Origin: Blastomussa wellsi
Taxonomy: Eukaryota; Cnidaria; Anthozoa; Scleractinia; Plerogyridae
Reading direction: 5' to 3'
NCBI GenBank assembly: GCA_947652115.1
Contig: OX393573.1
Span: forward strand, 7,326,421-7,390,420
Length of the DNA: 64,000 nt
Shown here: piece after piece, positions 9,160-20,479 of the stretch
Layout of the letters: the number at the start of each line of letters is the position of its first letter
Numbering within the stretch: position 1 is the stretch's first letter
Translations under genes and position numbers: made by a program
The notes under the pieces: model-generated
Databases searched by the model: none
Told to the model about the DNA's origin: nothing
Seen by the model: the letters and a program-made list of their open reading frames with translations, nothing else

Positions 9160-11169
9160 TTGGCGTATATACTTGTACAGATATTTGTTCAATTGGAAAA
9201 TGATTCTGACTCAAATTCGTATATACCAGTGCATGTATTTCTTCAACAGGGAATATTCTCTGTGTCACATCCGCTCGCTTGGCTTGGGGTCACGCTCTTT
9301 TGTTTTCTTCATATTGTCGGTGAAATTGCAAAAAAAGAAAAATGATCATGCGTAACGCACGAATTTCATGAAACGAGTCGATATTCAGGTAATTCGTTGT
9401 CGACACAGTCGTGTTATGTAGCTGCAATAAGAAAGATAGATACTTTCATTCTTCGAACAAACCACTTCGAAAATATTTGGTTTCCATAAGTATTTGGCGT
9501 GATGCTTTGGCGAGAGCAGTCGCTTTTTAGCGGCCGGCTTTTTGTTTTGTCACAATATTGCGCTCTGACTTGAAAGAAATTTTATATTTATTCATATTTG
9601 CTTGCTCTGTGGAATTCGAGTTACGGCCTATTGCTTAAATGTGTAGACGCTGTTCTGAAATACTCATAAAATCATGGAAATAGTTCACAAAAGGTTAGAA
9701 TATTGTTGTCTTGTTGTTGTATTTGGCGATAAAAGAGCAAATCGAAACTGGCGCATGCAATCACGGATGATTGACGTCCATCAAAATTTGAAATCGTTGG
9801 AGGGCGCGTGTGATCGGTACCGCTGTAACAAAGCTATTTCTACCTGAAAATGAAAAACTCAGAGACTCAAAGGACAGTGCAGAATGCAACACCAAACGTG
9901 ATTCTTGATAGCGGTAACACGATACTTTTGTTTATTTGTAATATGATACTTTTGTTTTTCTTTGAAATGTTGAAACATGATACTTTGTTTTCTGCATCGC
10001 TGATTTTCAACACAAAGCGTCATATTTTGTGATTTATTAAACACGCATCAAAGTATTTTATCGAAAGACAATAAACGGATCAAATGGAAAAAATATATCT
10101 TTCCAAAGGGTTTTTAACACGAAGAACAGTTAGTACATTGCTCTCTGGTTGTTACGAAATTTGTGCCGAAAATCCTGGTGATAGATCTTTCATATTCAAT
10201 TACGAACGGTTCGTGAAATATTTACCAGAGCTGGTACGTCTGCAATGAAAGCTGTTTCTCCAGAATTACTGTACCCTGCGATTGTGGCTTCCCTACCTTC
10301 AAATTCTTAAATGCCGTATGACATCTACTATGTCCTGAAGCAAAGTCTCTGATCATGTCTGATCTCTCAGCTCTACTGATTTCAAACAACTCATCTCCGA
10401 GAAATAGGAAGCTGCGTACATCCGCAACTTCAAATTTAACCAAAATTAAAGCTATCGTTACTTCAGTCAGAAACATTTTAAAATTCAACATGGCTCTTAT
10501 TCACAACTAACCGCAATCAAAAAACAATCCCTCAATTCAAAGCCGCCAAAACAGACTGCTCACAGCAGGTAAAATTTCACATCCTCGTAACTTCTTCGCC
10601 ACCATGAAAATTTCCGAACAGTTTTCCGCTTAAAACCCACACACAACGTTGTACACCAGAGCTACATAAACAGCGAGTGCTGGAAATAGAGACACCATGC
10701 CAACAAAGCCCAATAAGGCCAAGTTTATACGAAAATAAAGATGGCCGTTCCTTGAATCCGAAACAAATATTGATACAAAATTAAACGATACATACAAGCG
10801 GCAATTTCATTGGTTATTGATCGATAGTATCCTGATTCTGATTGGTGTGAAATACTTCGCTCGTCCACCCATCCATCCATCCATCCACTGAATAGCGACA
10901 TACGTCGTTACGCCGACTAAGAGTTATTTTTTTGAAAAAAATAACTCAAAAACGGCTTTCAACAATAAGGAAACAAATTGCAAATTTTCTGCACCAGAAC
11001 CAGTACTTTCAGTGCGTGTATGACAAAACTGTAAAATCTAGTGTACTGGTTTTTAAATAGAGACGTCCCGTTTCAGTGGTACAGAAAACTGTTTCAAAAA
11101 ACCGACCGGTGTATAAAAATGATGCCATATGCAGGATTCTAGGGTAATTGTAATAGATTGTATCCATAC
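9160..11169. other. No gene recognised; AT-rich intron or intergenic DNA
   Basis: About 2 kb with only short open frames. It includes a CCATCCATCCATCCATCC microsatellite near 10,870. A minus-strand open stretch at 10,304-10,433 has acceptor-like and donor-like edges but encodes nothing recognisable. If the ankyrin gene continues past 11,170, this is intron or 3' sequence of that gene. Confidence 0.5.
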
Positions 11170-11262
11170 CGGTTGTTGATAACCTGGATATGCGCCACAT
11201 CTGCGAAGAAGCTGCACTATAGATTCATGGTTGCGACGTTCAGCCTTTTGAAGAGGTGTTTT
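11170..11262 (-). CDS. Ankyrin-repeat exon, last visible exon of the Mind-bomb-like gene
   Basis: Read on the minus strand, an AG acceptor (GTTTCAG) precedes 93 bp, exactly 31 codons. They read KTPLQKAERRNHESIVQLL with the ankyrin TPL and xxIVQLLL patterns. A GTATGG donor follows; an earlier GTTATC donor at 11,183 is possible but weaker. Phase is 0 at both ends, matching the ankyrin exons at 23,979 and 24,503. Element B separates it from the preceding exon. The repeat is somewhat degenerate (AER instead of AA-x-G). Confidence 0.65.
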
Positions 11263-11689
11263 CTGAAACTTGAATAGCAAGAAATTTGAATTTAACAAAA
11301 GGTAATTTCTTCGTTAAGCCATATCGTATCTAGTTCTGTATAGTAACGAAATTTACACGACCTGCTATTAGCAAGACTGTCAGAACTAAATGCTCTTTTC
11401 ACATCAGAACTAGATCACGTGTAAAAACCGTTCAGCTACACATGTTCAAAAATTGTTTTCTTTGCAGAAGTTGCTAACTGATGTTTGTCGACTTCAAATT
11501 TAGCACAACGAAACCACAAACCTATGTTAAATTTAGTCTGAAGAGGAATAATGGAATAAGAATGATTGATATTTTGCAGCTGGATCGAGTAATGGAACAA
11601 TGGCCTTATTTTTGGAGGAATAATAGAATAACGATTTTTGGTGGGACTAATGGAATAACGATTTCAGTTAGCAGTAATTACCAAAATAC

Positions 11690-11888
11690 AGTTTGCAATA
11701 CTACCACCCTATCTAGCACTGACGTACTAATTGGGGACACGTTTTTCCCCGGAGTTTCCTGGGAAAAACATCTCGGAGAAGAGTAGAGAACCAACAAACT
11801 CAGCCCACATATGACGCCGGGGCTGGGAATCGAACCCGGGCCACATTGGTGGAAGGTGAGCGCTCTCACCACTGTGCCAACCCTGCTT
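11690..11888 (-). mobile_element. tRNA-derived SINE
   Basis: The minus strand begins with a tRNA-like head. Polymerase III box A is TGGCACAGTGG (plus-strand 11,869-11,879) and box B is GGTTCGATTCC (11,826-11,836), both matching the consensus. The body continues through CCCGGGTTCGATTCCC and a non-tRNA segment with TTTTTCCCAGGAAACTCCGG to about 11,690. SINEs rely on LINE reverse transcriptase in trans. It lies outside the left end of element B. The 3' limit is uncertain. Confidence 0.75.
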
Positions 11889-11971
11889 CCTGATCAGGAA
11901 CAATCTCTGTTTCTCCTAGCATTAAGATGTTTAAACGTGAACTGAACTATATTGATAATCAAAGAACAAGT

Positions 11972-11977
11972 GACGTC
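11972..11977. repeat. Left target-site duplication of element B (GACGTC)
   Basis: Six bases abut the AGTAGTCAT terminus of element B on the left. The right copy at 23,955-23,960 reads GACGTG, one mismatch. A 6-bp duplication is what Polinton integrases make. Confidence 0.75.
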
Positions 11978-12668
11978 AGTAGTCATTATGGGCTCGTATA
12001 AGGAATATTTGACCCGTCCCATCAAACGATGGTTGTCATGGTGACAACATCCATCAAAGGCTTTCCATCTTTGTACTAACTTTGCGAGTTGTTGAGTGGG
12101 GAGCATCTCACATTCGTGAGAAGTGAAAGCGATGATGCGTTCATTAAGCGTTTTCAATTGAGGTCAATGACTGTTATTGACAGATTGGTAAAGAAGGCAA
12201 ATGAAAAGTAATATTTAGCGAAAAACTTGAAAACAACAAGAACGACGAATTCGCATCGCGCGTTGAAAATTATGATTTTACCGGTGCGAGCGATGAAAAG
12301 TAAACGTGGAAGCAATCGTTTTTGCATTTTAGACAGCTTGAAGGGTTAGTTTAGGATTTTAGTTCAATGAATTTCAACAAAGAGAAATGAGAAAAACATC
12401 ATAACAACAGGCCACTCGAACACGAACCGACACGTCCACAAGGAGTATTTTGGTGAGAAAAAAAAAATCGAATGTCATGTAATTTAGCTCGTAAAAAAAA
12501 ACAAGTAGTTAATGTGAAAGAGATTACTTACCTTTGAGCTCTCACTGTCCTGAAAAGATTCGCTTTATCACAAAGAATTTGTTTCGTTGTACTTTTCTGA
12601 GAAAAACGCACGCGGATTCCGAGAAAAACATGAGAGTTCTTCACGTATGCGCACAGGCTACACACGAG
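11978..12668 (+). repeat. Left terminal inverted repeat of element B
   Basis: About 690 bp match, in inverted orientation, the sequence at 23,335-23,954. The match starts at AGTAGTCAT and ends at a CTACACACGAG segment. The arms differ by many substitutions and two length differences. The left arm has about 115 bp extra at 12,076-12,190; the right has about 45 bp extra. Polinton TIRs are typically a few hundred bp, so this fits. Confidence 0.9.
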
Positions 12669-12861
12669 TGGGATCTCCCACGGGAGATTTTTTAAAAAAT
12701 TCAAGAATGCGCAGCCGTGTTGGCGAAAAATGTGTATGAAGAGGGGTCTAGGGCGAGCGAAAGAAAAACGCGTAACCACAGTGGAGAGCATGGATCTTAG
12801 AATGCCTTGGTGGCGATTGTGACCATAAATTTTCAAGTGCGGTGCCCCGGAAACGGGCTTA

Positions 12862-13121
12862 GAGGTAAGATCTCCATACACGGTTTTGTCCGTTATTTAT
12901 CTCCTCTTAACAGTTTCCTGAGGTGATTCGAGGCCGGTGGGCGGTGTATGATCGCCGGGTCGTTTCACTTTTTATTACTATTATTATTATTTTTTTAAAT
13001 AGGGCTCCCAGGCTCGTAGAGGCAGTATCTCTATATACGGTTTTGTCCGTCATTGATCTCCTCTTCTTTCCTCGGGTGATTCAAAACCGACGGGCGGTGT
13101 ATGATCGTTGGGTCATTTCAC
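12862..13121 (+). repeat. Two direct copies of a 105-bp unit inside element B
   Basis: Copies at about 12,862-12,968 and 13,017-13,121 share ACGGTTTTGTCCGT, GATCTCCTCTT and GGGCGGTGTATGATCG, separated by about 50 bp that includes an ATT-rich run. They lie just inside the left TIR and have no counterpart by the right TIR. Origin unknown; possibly a partial tandem insertion. Confidence 0.7.
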
Positions 13122-13527
13122 AGCCCCCAAAAAGGAAAAGAACAAACATCTGGGTGGGGTAGATTTCATTTGTTCCTTTGAGTGCGAACTAATTTTATTT
13201 TGCCTATTATCTTCGAATTTTAGATCATCGTGCAAGAACACATGGTGGAACCGGCTGCCTAACGCACATGTCTGAGAAAGGTAAACTAGTGCCAGCTCTC
13301 TCTCCCCCAGCTAGAAATACAAATGAACAGTATTAGACAAAAAATCTTTCTAAATGCTGACTGGTTCATTGAGAATGCACATGACTGGTCCATTGTTTTT
13401 CTTTTATTTAATTGGTCCCTTTTGATCCTCCGTTTCAATACTTAAAGTAAAACGAGTCACCCTTCATTTCATTTGCAATTGTAGTTTTGGGCTGAGCGTT
13501 CTCTCTTTCTCTAACATAAGGTCAAAG

Positions 13528-14194
13528 ATGTCAGATGAAAAATATTTTGTGGACCATTATTCCGACAATCGACATTCAAGGTATGTTTCATGTCGTCTTT
13601 CATTTTGCAGTGATTGAATCATGAATGACGAAGTGTCAAGTACAAGTTATTGCACCAACAGTAACGAAATGGAAGAGTTGGTACAGAAAGTATGTTGTGT
13701 TGTCGAGGTTTGTCCGGTAGAACAAATGGAAACAAAATCCACCATTTACTTGTTTGATCTGCTCTTTTATCACGCACCGTCCACTGCCTGGAGTGAGAAA
13801 GACTTTTTACAACTTCGTCTAGAGTGGGAAAAGCATGTTCTCCCCTTACTGAAAACCAGAGTTATAGCCTTTTTCTTCAATCACGAGTGGCACCACCTCA
13901 CCTTTAATGGCAACGGTAAATTTAACTTCAATTGTTGCCCTCCACCCACCTTATAGAATCACAATTGTCTGCTGGCTACTCAATCCCTGGCATTCATGAT
14001 GAGAGAGGAAATCAAGAAACTGTTCGAGTGTGTTGGATTTGCTCAAGAGATTTAGAAAAAAATCAATTAAACGCGTGCCAAAGACCGCCACGGTTACAAG
14101 GCTCTGTAAAAAACTTGTTTCTCTCATCAAAGAAGAGATTCAAGAGACTGGGAGAGATCATGTGGCACGAATGTTGTGACAAATGCAGCGACTA
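13528..14194 (+). pseudogene. Unknown first gene of element B
   Basis: The main open block is 13,621-13,956 (111 codons, starting MNDEVSSTSY). It includes an aromatic/leucine-rich core (TIYLFDLLFYHAPS, EKHVLPLLKTRVIAFFFNH). Helical scraps in other frames continue to 14,194 (MREEIKKLFECVGFAQEI). A short frame starting MSDEKYFVDHYSD precedes it at 13,528. No domain is recognised. Its position ahead of the integrase would suit an early or regulatory gene, which is only inference. Confidence 0.4.
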
Positions 14195-14668
14195 GTATAG
14201 AAGGTTGGACAAACATTCCAGCAGGTATGACGACGAATTCAAGACATGGGAGCCTGGTAGTGTCGAAATCCATAGTGTCATAAATTGTCATAAATTGTTT
14301 TTCGTATAAAAGTCAGAGGACCAAGAATATTCTAACCTTTTTTGTATAAAAGTGTGTACACGTAATAAAAGGATTTATTGTTGTCTTCAGCATGTCTTGC
14401 GAAGTATATTGGTCTTGGGTGTGTGAACTGTGTGAATGAGTGTATTTCAAACACGGGCAGGGAATCGAGAATTCCTCTCGTCCCTAGCGATGATCCCTTA
14501 GAAGAATCCAAAGCTACCCACGTCAGTAAGAACCCGTTTCTATTCATGGTCTATATCCTTTGGTTTAAACATCAACCCCAAGCATTCGAGTGGTTCAAAG
14601 TCATACGAGAGCGTCACGACAATCTCGTTCACGATTGTGGCGTGAAACTCAACCGAATACAGAGAACA

Positions 14669-15577
14669 TGGTGAAAAAGAAGAAGATGATTTCATTGATC
14701 AAAATCTATCGTGATCTCGCTCAACCAGAAAGCCTCCCAGAAAAAAGTCAAAGAGATCCTACAAAAAGAATTGGGGTACACCCTGGTGTTTGGAATCGAC
14801 GAACAGTGGGTTGCTGACCTGATCGAGGTGCAAAACATTGCCAAACAGAACAAGGGTGTGCGTTTCTTGCTCATGGTGTTCAATGTGTTTTCCAAGTACG
14901 CATGGGTGGAACCCATCAAGAGCAAGACGGGACAAGCTGTTACCGATGCTTTTGCAAAGATTTTGAAACGTGCCAAGGGACATCAACCCAAAAATCTGCA
15001 GACGGACGATGGAGAGGAATTCTATAATCGTACGTTCCAAGCGTTGTTGAAACAGAAAGACATTCAAGTCCTTCAAAAGAGAGGCTGTACCATTATTTTA
15101 CTCTACAGAAGACCCTGAGTTTCTTGAACGTCTTACCCTTGCTTCTCCTCACCGTACCATTGGCTTGGCTCCCGAGAAGGTGAATGCTGGAAACGAGAAA
15201 CAAGTGTGGGATCGAATGTATGCCAAACGTCTCTCTGGAAAAGAGTTAAACCAGCATTGAAATCGGGTGATCGCATGAGACTCAACAAGAAATTCCGAAC
15301 TCTCAAGAAAGGGTATCTACCCGGTTGGATGGAGGAAGTATTTACAGTGCAACACACTTCACCTGGAGTCGTACCCACTTACAAGTTGGAAGAATTTGAT
15401 GGAACACCCATCAAAGGTACCTTTTACAGCCAAGATTTGCAAAAAGTGGATGTACGAGATGACAATTTGTTTCGAGTGGAAAAAATCTTGAAACGCAAAG
15501 GCAATAAAGTCCTGGTACGTTGGAAAGGTTTGTCAGATAAGTACGACAGTTGGATCGACAAGACAGCCTTAGGATGA
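14669..15577 (+). pseudogene. Polinton integrase with C-terminal chromodomain
   Basis: Retroviral-type integrases insert Polinton DNA into the genome. After an N-terminal piece in a shifted frame (MVKKKKMISLIKIYRDLAQP), the catalytic core reads GIDEQWVADL (first Asp), FNVFSKYAWVEP and LQTDDGEEFY (second Asp). The third acidic residue is absent: between about 15,070 and 15,090 the frame jumps directly to the later RLYHYF-type segment, so a short internal deletion removed the Glu block. The chromodomain at the end (FRVEKILKRKGNKVLVRWKG) is well preserved and may direct the integrase to modified histones. The stop overlaps the penton start (ATGA). Confidence 0.85.
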
Positions 15578-16496
15578 GCGACGACTTTTACGTGATGCTC
15601 CCCAGCATCGACAGCAAGTCGGAGTTTCTGCAGAACAGAGCCAACGATTTCAAGATTCGCTTACCAAACCCGGTACACTTTTCCGGCTCAGAATGGAAAG
15701 TGGGTTTGGTTAGCATTTCTGTGCCAGATGCAAAGATCAACTTGATGAGATTCAAATCCTTCAACAGTCCTCTCCCGAGTGTCGAGTGGTTAGTCAAAAC
15801 GAAAGTTGGAAGTACCTTGAAGGTGAAAGAACGATCCACAAATTTGGCGTTTGATGACATCCTTTATGATGAGAACATCGTGGACGGTCTCACTTTCATG
15901 AAAGCCTTGATTTTCAAGTTTGATCAAGTTATCAATTATAAATGCAGCAACAATGACTTGACACATGATCCAATGAATTGAAAGAAATTCGAATACACCT
16001 TCACGTGGGAAGGAGACGACTTGCTGTTGGACAACTCCCAGTTTAACATTCTCTATGCCACCACTGTTTACAAAATGATGTTCAATGAAAGTTGGCTTTT
16101 GACATGGATTGGGTTTAAAGAAAAGAGAACAGAGATATCATGATTGGACCGAACCTGAAGGAGGAACACTACACTACCCAGATACCCAATCATGCACACA
16201 TACCCAAAGAAGATGGGGAAGAGGAATCATTCTGGCACCTCAGAGACGGAAAGTTGTACTTCAGTTGCTTGTGCAATTGGCGTTTAATCAACTTCAATAG
16301 AGCCTTTCAAAAAGTGATAGGAGATGTATCGCGCACCCGAAAAGGAGGTGTGGCTTACTTCGAACTGCTTCACATTCAATATATTCCCGTACGCAAAGAT
16401 GTGATGGACATTATCACAACGCAAATCAGCGAGACGAACGGAGAACTGGTCAAGTTCGGTGAAGGGAACACGGTGGTGACACTTCATTTCAAATGA
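15574..16496 (+). pseudogene. Penton (minor capsid) protein of element B
   Basis: The N-terminal region FYVMLPS, then PNPVHFSGSEWKVGLVSISVP, has the opening pattern of Polinton minor capsid (penton-like) proteins, which form the capsid vertices. Block one runs to a stop at about 15,981 (143 codons). Reading then continues in shifted frames through 16,140-16,496. Total length is about 307 codons, reasonable for the family. The start overlaps the integrase stop and the end overlaps the next start, each by an ATGA tetranucleotide. Confidence 0.75.
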
Positions 16497-16631
16497 GAAT
16501 GAGAGGTGGAAGTCTGACACGATTCAAACCCGATCAAGACAGTGGAGGTTTCATCCTAGCCCTGGCTGCAATGGCTCTAAAATCGGGCTTGAAAGGATTT
16601 AAGAGTGGGAAAGGAGTACGAGATGGACTGA

Positions 16632-18908
16632 GGTAAGGTAAGGTAAGGTGGACTGATCTCATGGGAATAGATAACCCCAATGAAATGTGGTTGAAATGGA
16701 AATCGTTCTTCTTGGAAGTGTGTGATGTGCACGCTCCACTCCGCACCAAACACGTCCGTGCCTCAAAAAGCCCATGGATTACCTCTGAGCTTAAAAATTT
16801 GATGTATCGGAGAGATCGTCTCAAAATTAAGGCCTTACGGACAGGCGATGTAAATGATTGGAGTAATTTTAAGAAGTTGCGTAATGAAGTGAATAATTCT
16901 ATTAAGAAGGTAAAAAAGTCCTATTATTATAAAACCTTTGAAACTTACAATGGAAATTCCCGCAAGACATGGGAAACTATCAATGAGGTTACACGCCGCA
17001 AATCGGATAAAGCTGCAATTAATGAGCTTAAGCTCAATGGAGCGAGAATAACTAATTCAACCGAAATCGCAGAGGGTTTCAATAAATTTTTCGCAGAAAT
17101 CGGTCCTGAACTGTCCAGGGATATAGAAGATGTGGGCACCTCTTTCGATGAATTTGTTAATCAAGCTAGCAGTTGTTTTAGTTTTCAGCATGTAACTCGG
17201 TTGCACGTTTTGTCCCAGCTAAATAAATTATGCAAGAGGAAGGCAACAGGTCTTGATTCTGTGTCAGCCAGACTGCTTAGAGAATGTCCAGATTTAATCT
17301 CCGGGTCCCTCGCTCTGATATTCAATCAATCGATCGAAACTGGTATTTTCCTCGATGAATGGAAAAGTGCAAGAATCACGCCTCTTTTTAAGAAAGCTGG
17401 AAGCAGGAGTGATCCTTCTAATTATCGACCGATTTCGATTATCCCGGTTGTGGCCAAGGTTTTCGAGCGGATTATTTATGACCAGTTGTATCATTATCTA
17501 GGCGAAAATGATCTTCTCAGTCGACACCAATCTGGTTTTCGCTTGCTTCATTCTACGGTTACTGCTTTGATTGAAGCGACTGATAACTGGTCTTTAAACA
17601 ACGATCGTGGCTTTATTAATGCCGTTGTATTTTTAGATCTTAAGAAGGCCTTCGATACTGTGGACCATAATATTCTTCTTTCGAAATTACAAGCTAATGG
17701 TATTCAGGGTTCCACAAACCAATGGTTCTGCTCTTACTTAAAGAATCGAACCCAAACGTGTTTAGTAAATGGGAATAAATCGTCTAAAATGTCCTTCGCT
17801 GTGGTGTTCCACAGGGAACGATTCTTGGGCCCCTTCTATTTCTACTATATATAAATGATCTACCTAATTGTCTTCAGCATTCGCAACCTAGGATGTACGC
17901 CGATGATACTAGTATTACTTTTGCTGGTAGTGATGCTGATGAAATGAATAATTGTATTAATCTTGACTTAGAGAGAATTCGCGTGTGGCTTGCTGCCAAC
18001 AAACTCACGTTAAATATGACAAAGACAGAATTCCTACTGATTGGTTCTGGGCAAAGGTTATTAAATTCTACAGTGAAACCCACTGCATCAATTAACCAGT
18101 TTCCGATAAAGCAAGTCTCGACTGTAAAATCCTTAGGAGTACATATTGATGGAAATCTTACGTGGGAGTGTCATGTTAACGAGCTGTCCAAAAAGATTGC
18201 TTCTGGCATAAGTGCCATTAAACGTATTAGGCATACGGTTCCATATAAGACTCTACTTGCCATCTACAATTCGTTGGTCCAACCTCATTTTGATTACTGC
18301 AGCTCGGTGTGGGGATCCTGCTCTAAGAGTCTTTCTCAAAAATTGCAAAAATTACAAAATCGTGCTGCACGTGTCATAACCTTTTCAAATTATGATCGTA
18401 GTACTGACGAATTGTTGCGAATGGTAAACTGGGTTAAACTGGACCGTCAACGCCTTGTTAATAAATCTATATTGATGTATAAGATTGTAAATAGAATGGC
18501 TCCAGATTATCTTAGCTCGCACTTTGTCTTTCGTTCAGATACCTTAATCTATAATTTAAGAGAGAGTGACTTTTCGCTTGCCATTCCACAGCCCCGCACT
18601 AATTATTGTAAAAGAAGTCTGTCATACAGCGGAGCTGTACTGTGGAATAGCTTACCCTTGGATATTCGTCAGTCACACACTCTTGATGTATTTAAATCTA
18701 AGTTGAAAAATTATGGTTTTGATGGTAGATTTACGTAAATCTTATTTTGATTTTATACACGGCTTCCTTGTAAAGCAGGTTTTTTATTATTTCTCTTTTT
18801 ATATTAGCTGTTAATGATTTAGTTAGGTAGTTAGTTATAGTTAATATTGTAAACTATAAGTCCTGAAGGAAATACCGTGTCTAAATAAAGATTTTACCTT
18901 ACCTTACC
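16632..18908 (+). mobile_element. CR1/Jockey-like LINE nested in element B
   Basis: This is a 5'-truncated non-LTR element of 2,277 bp in the same direction as element B genes. It starts with GGTAAGGTAAGGTAAGGT and ends with a (TTACC)3 tail after a TAAAT-AAAG signal-like stretch. The tail and head are therefore reverse complements of one another. The coding part is a reverse transcriptase with a single frameshift, so the insertion is younger than the decay of many surrounding genes. Confidence 0.85.
16661..18738 (+). pseudogene. LINE reverse transcriptase (one frameshift)
   Basis: The first block (16,661-17,854) carries the end of the linker, SDPSNYRPISIIPVV, HQSGFR and FLDLKKAFDTVDH. The second block (17,893-18,738) carries the catalytic MYADDT and then SLGVHIDGNLTW, PHFDYCSSVWG and the C-terminal AVLWNSLP segment. 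A single frame slip around 17,800, within the GVPQG region, separates them. The endonuclease is lost by 5' truncation. Motifs fit the CR1/Jockey/L2 superfamily; the clade is not certain. Confidence 0.9.
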
Positions 18909-19217
18909 TAGATCGCATTCGTAAAGCAAAGAGGGGAGCGAAACGTGCTGTCAAATTGGCCGTGAAGCAGAAAGCGTTACAAGTCGTCGAAAGGAACATC
19001 AAACAAACTCAACAACATCTTTGGAGAATGTTTCCAGTGTATTCCTGACGATAGAAACTCGTTAAATCGAGACGTAACCCCATAAGTCAATGCGGAGACA
19101 CCTTTCTCCCATTCCTGTTTCAATCTCTGGCTAAGAACACACGACGAAAGAAACAAAAAGGAGGAACAATCTTACCTTCCCCCATTAAGCTGCTAGGTAG
19201 AAAAGGAGAAGACGAAA

Positions 19218-20479
19218 ATGACTGATACCTTGATGGCTAGTGGGGCGTCTTTACCACGCTCCAAAACGGTAACCAATCCTCAATTAAATCTGTTTACCAC
19301 TCCACCCACGGATCTCAGCGTATCCACATGGTACCCATTCAGACCTACATGACAGGTATCAATCCAGTGGAATTCCAAGTGGACCCTCAAGAAGATTATG
19401 TGGATCTCAATCGAAGTTTCTTCGAGATCGAACTGCAACTCAAACTCAATGATGGCAATGATGTTGGTGCGGCCACACGACTCTGGCCCGTTAACAATTT
19501 GGCTCATACCCTCTTCAAACAGATCAGCGCGAGACTCAACGGTACCTTGATCAGTCCCCAGACCGACACGTACCACTACAAAGCCTTCGTAGAAACCCTG
19601 CTCAACTATGACCGAGACGATGGAGAAACTGTATTGAAACCCTAAGGTTGGTACAATGCCATCGTTTTTCCAGGTCGATTGACCAACAACAATACAAACA
19701 CGGAAGACAATGCCAGAGCTAGACATGCTCATTTTCAAAAATTACCCGCCAAACAACAAGCTCATGAAAGCGGAACAAGATACCAAGCCAAGCCAACTAC
19801 ACGGATGGAAAAAGACACGTGATGAGGTTCACACCTAACATCGAGGTGTTCCACTTGAGCAAATGGTTAGTGCCAGGTGTACAGATCGGCATCCAGATGT
19901 ACTTCAATTCTCCTAACTTGTTCTTGAACGGTGTGGGTGCGACAGGAAGATCGACCCAAGAATATGTTAAAGTCAGGCTGTACTTGTGCCATGTACGACT
20001 CAACCCCAGCATCTACCAAGAACTGATGACAAAAATGACCAACGACAGAGCCCTGGTGACTTACCCACCGTGAGAAGTGAAATCAGAACCTTCTGTATGC
20101 AAGGCCATCAGCAGTGATTCGAGTGTAGCAATCTGTTTCAAGGATGAATTCCTAACAGAGTCATCATGGGACTCGTGTTGTCGGAAGTGTTCAATGGGTA
20201 CCCGATCTATTCTGTTTTTAGAAATTTGGATTGAATAACATCAAGCAGTTGGTGAGAGGAGAAGAGCACCCTTATGAAACCTTGGAACTGGTACACAACA
20301 ATGCCACGCAAGATCTACGAGGCTACTATCGATTCTTGCAAGCCACAGGGTATTTGTGCAAGCATCAAGGAAACATGGTGAGAAGCAAAGATTGGGGCCA
20401 GGGCGGGGACGATCAAGAAGCAGAACCCCATCTGTTTCACCAATGGAAACTGCTTCCCCCTGGAGTCCCCGCAGTATGA
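19218..20479 (+). pseudogene. Polinton major capsid protein of element B
   Basis: This is a double-jelly-roll capsid of the Polinton type, the main shell protein. The readable blocks are: start MTDTLMASGA; 19,328-19,645 with EFQVDPQEDYVDLNRSFFEI, the hallmark first-strand region; 19,819-20,073 with NIEVFHLSKWLVPGVQIGI; and 20,231-20,479 with NNIKQLVRGEEHPYETLEL and LRGYYRFLQATGYLC. The whole is about 420 codons with at least four frame breaks or stops. Its last codons overlap the following start by ATGA at 20,476. Confidence 0.85.

Larger units (their letters stand above)
16493..19048 (+). pseudogene. Basic core-like protein of element B, split by a LINE
   Basis: The first exon-like part (16,493-16,631) starts MRMRGGSLTRFKPD, followed by a small hydrophobic Ala/Leu stretch and KSGLKGFKSGKG. 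The LINE insertion follows. The second part (18,909-19,048) reads DRIRKAKRGAKRAVKLAVKQ and ends FPVYS. Without the LINE the protein would be about 91 residues and very basic. A DNA-condensing core role like adenovirus pX is my inference from charge and position. The LINE entered after a Leu-Arg codon pair. Confidence 0.55.

Noticed and set aside
10304..10433. Possible further exon of the Mind-bomb-like gene
   Set aside because: It has acceptor-like and donor-like edges, but its product resembles nothing in that family and the joining phase does not fit the preferred donor at 11,170.
13581..13610. Apparent 30-bp intron (GTATGT...TTTTGCAG) near the start of element B
   Set aside because: The length is too short for a metazoan intron; the match to splice consensus is probably chance in AT-rich sequence.
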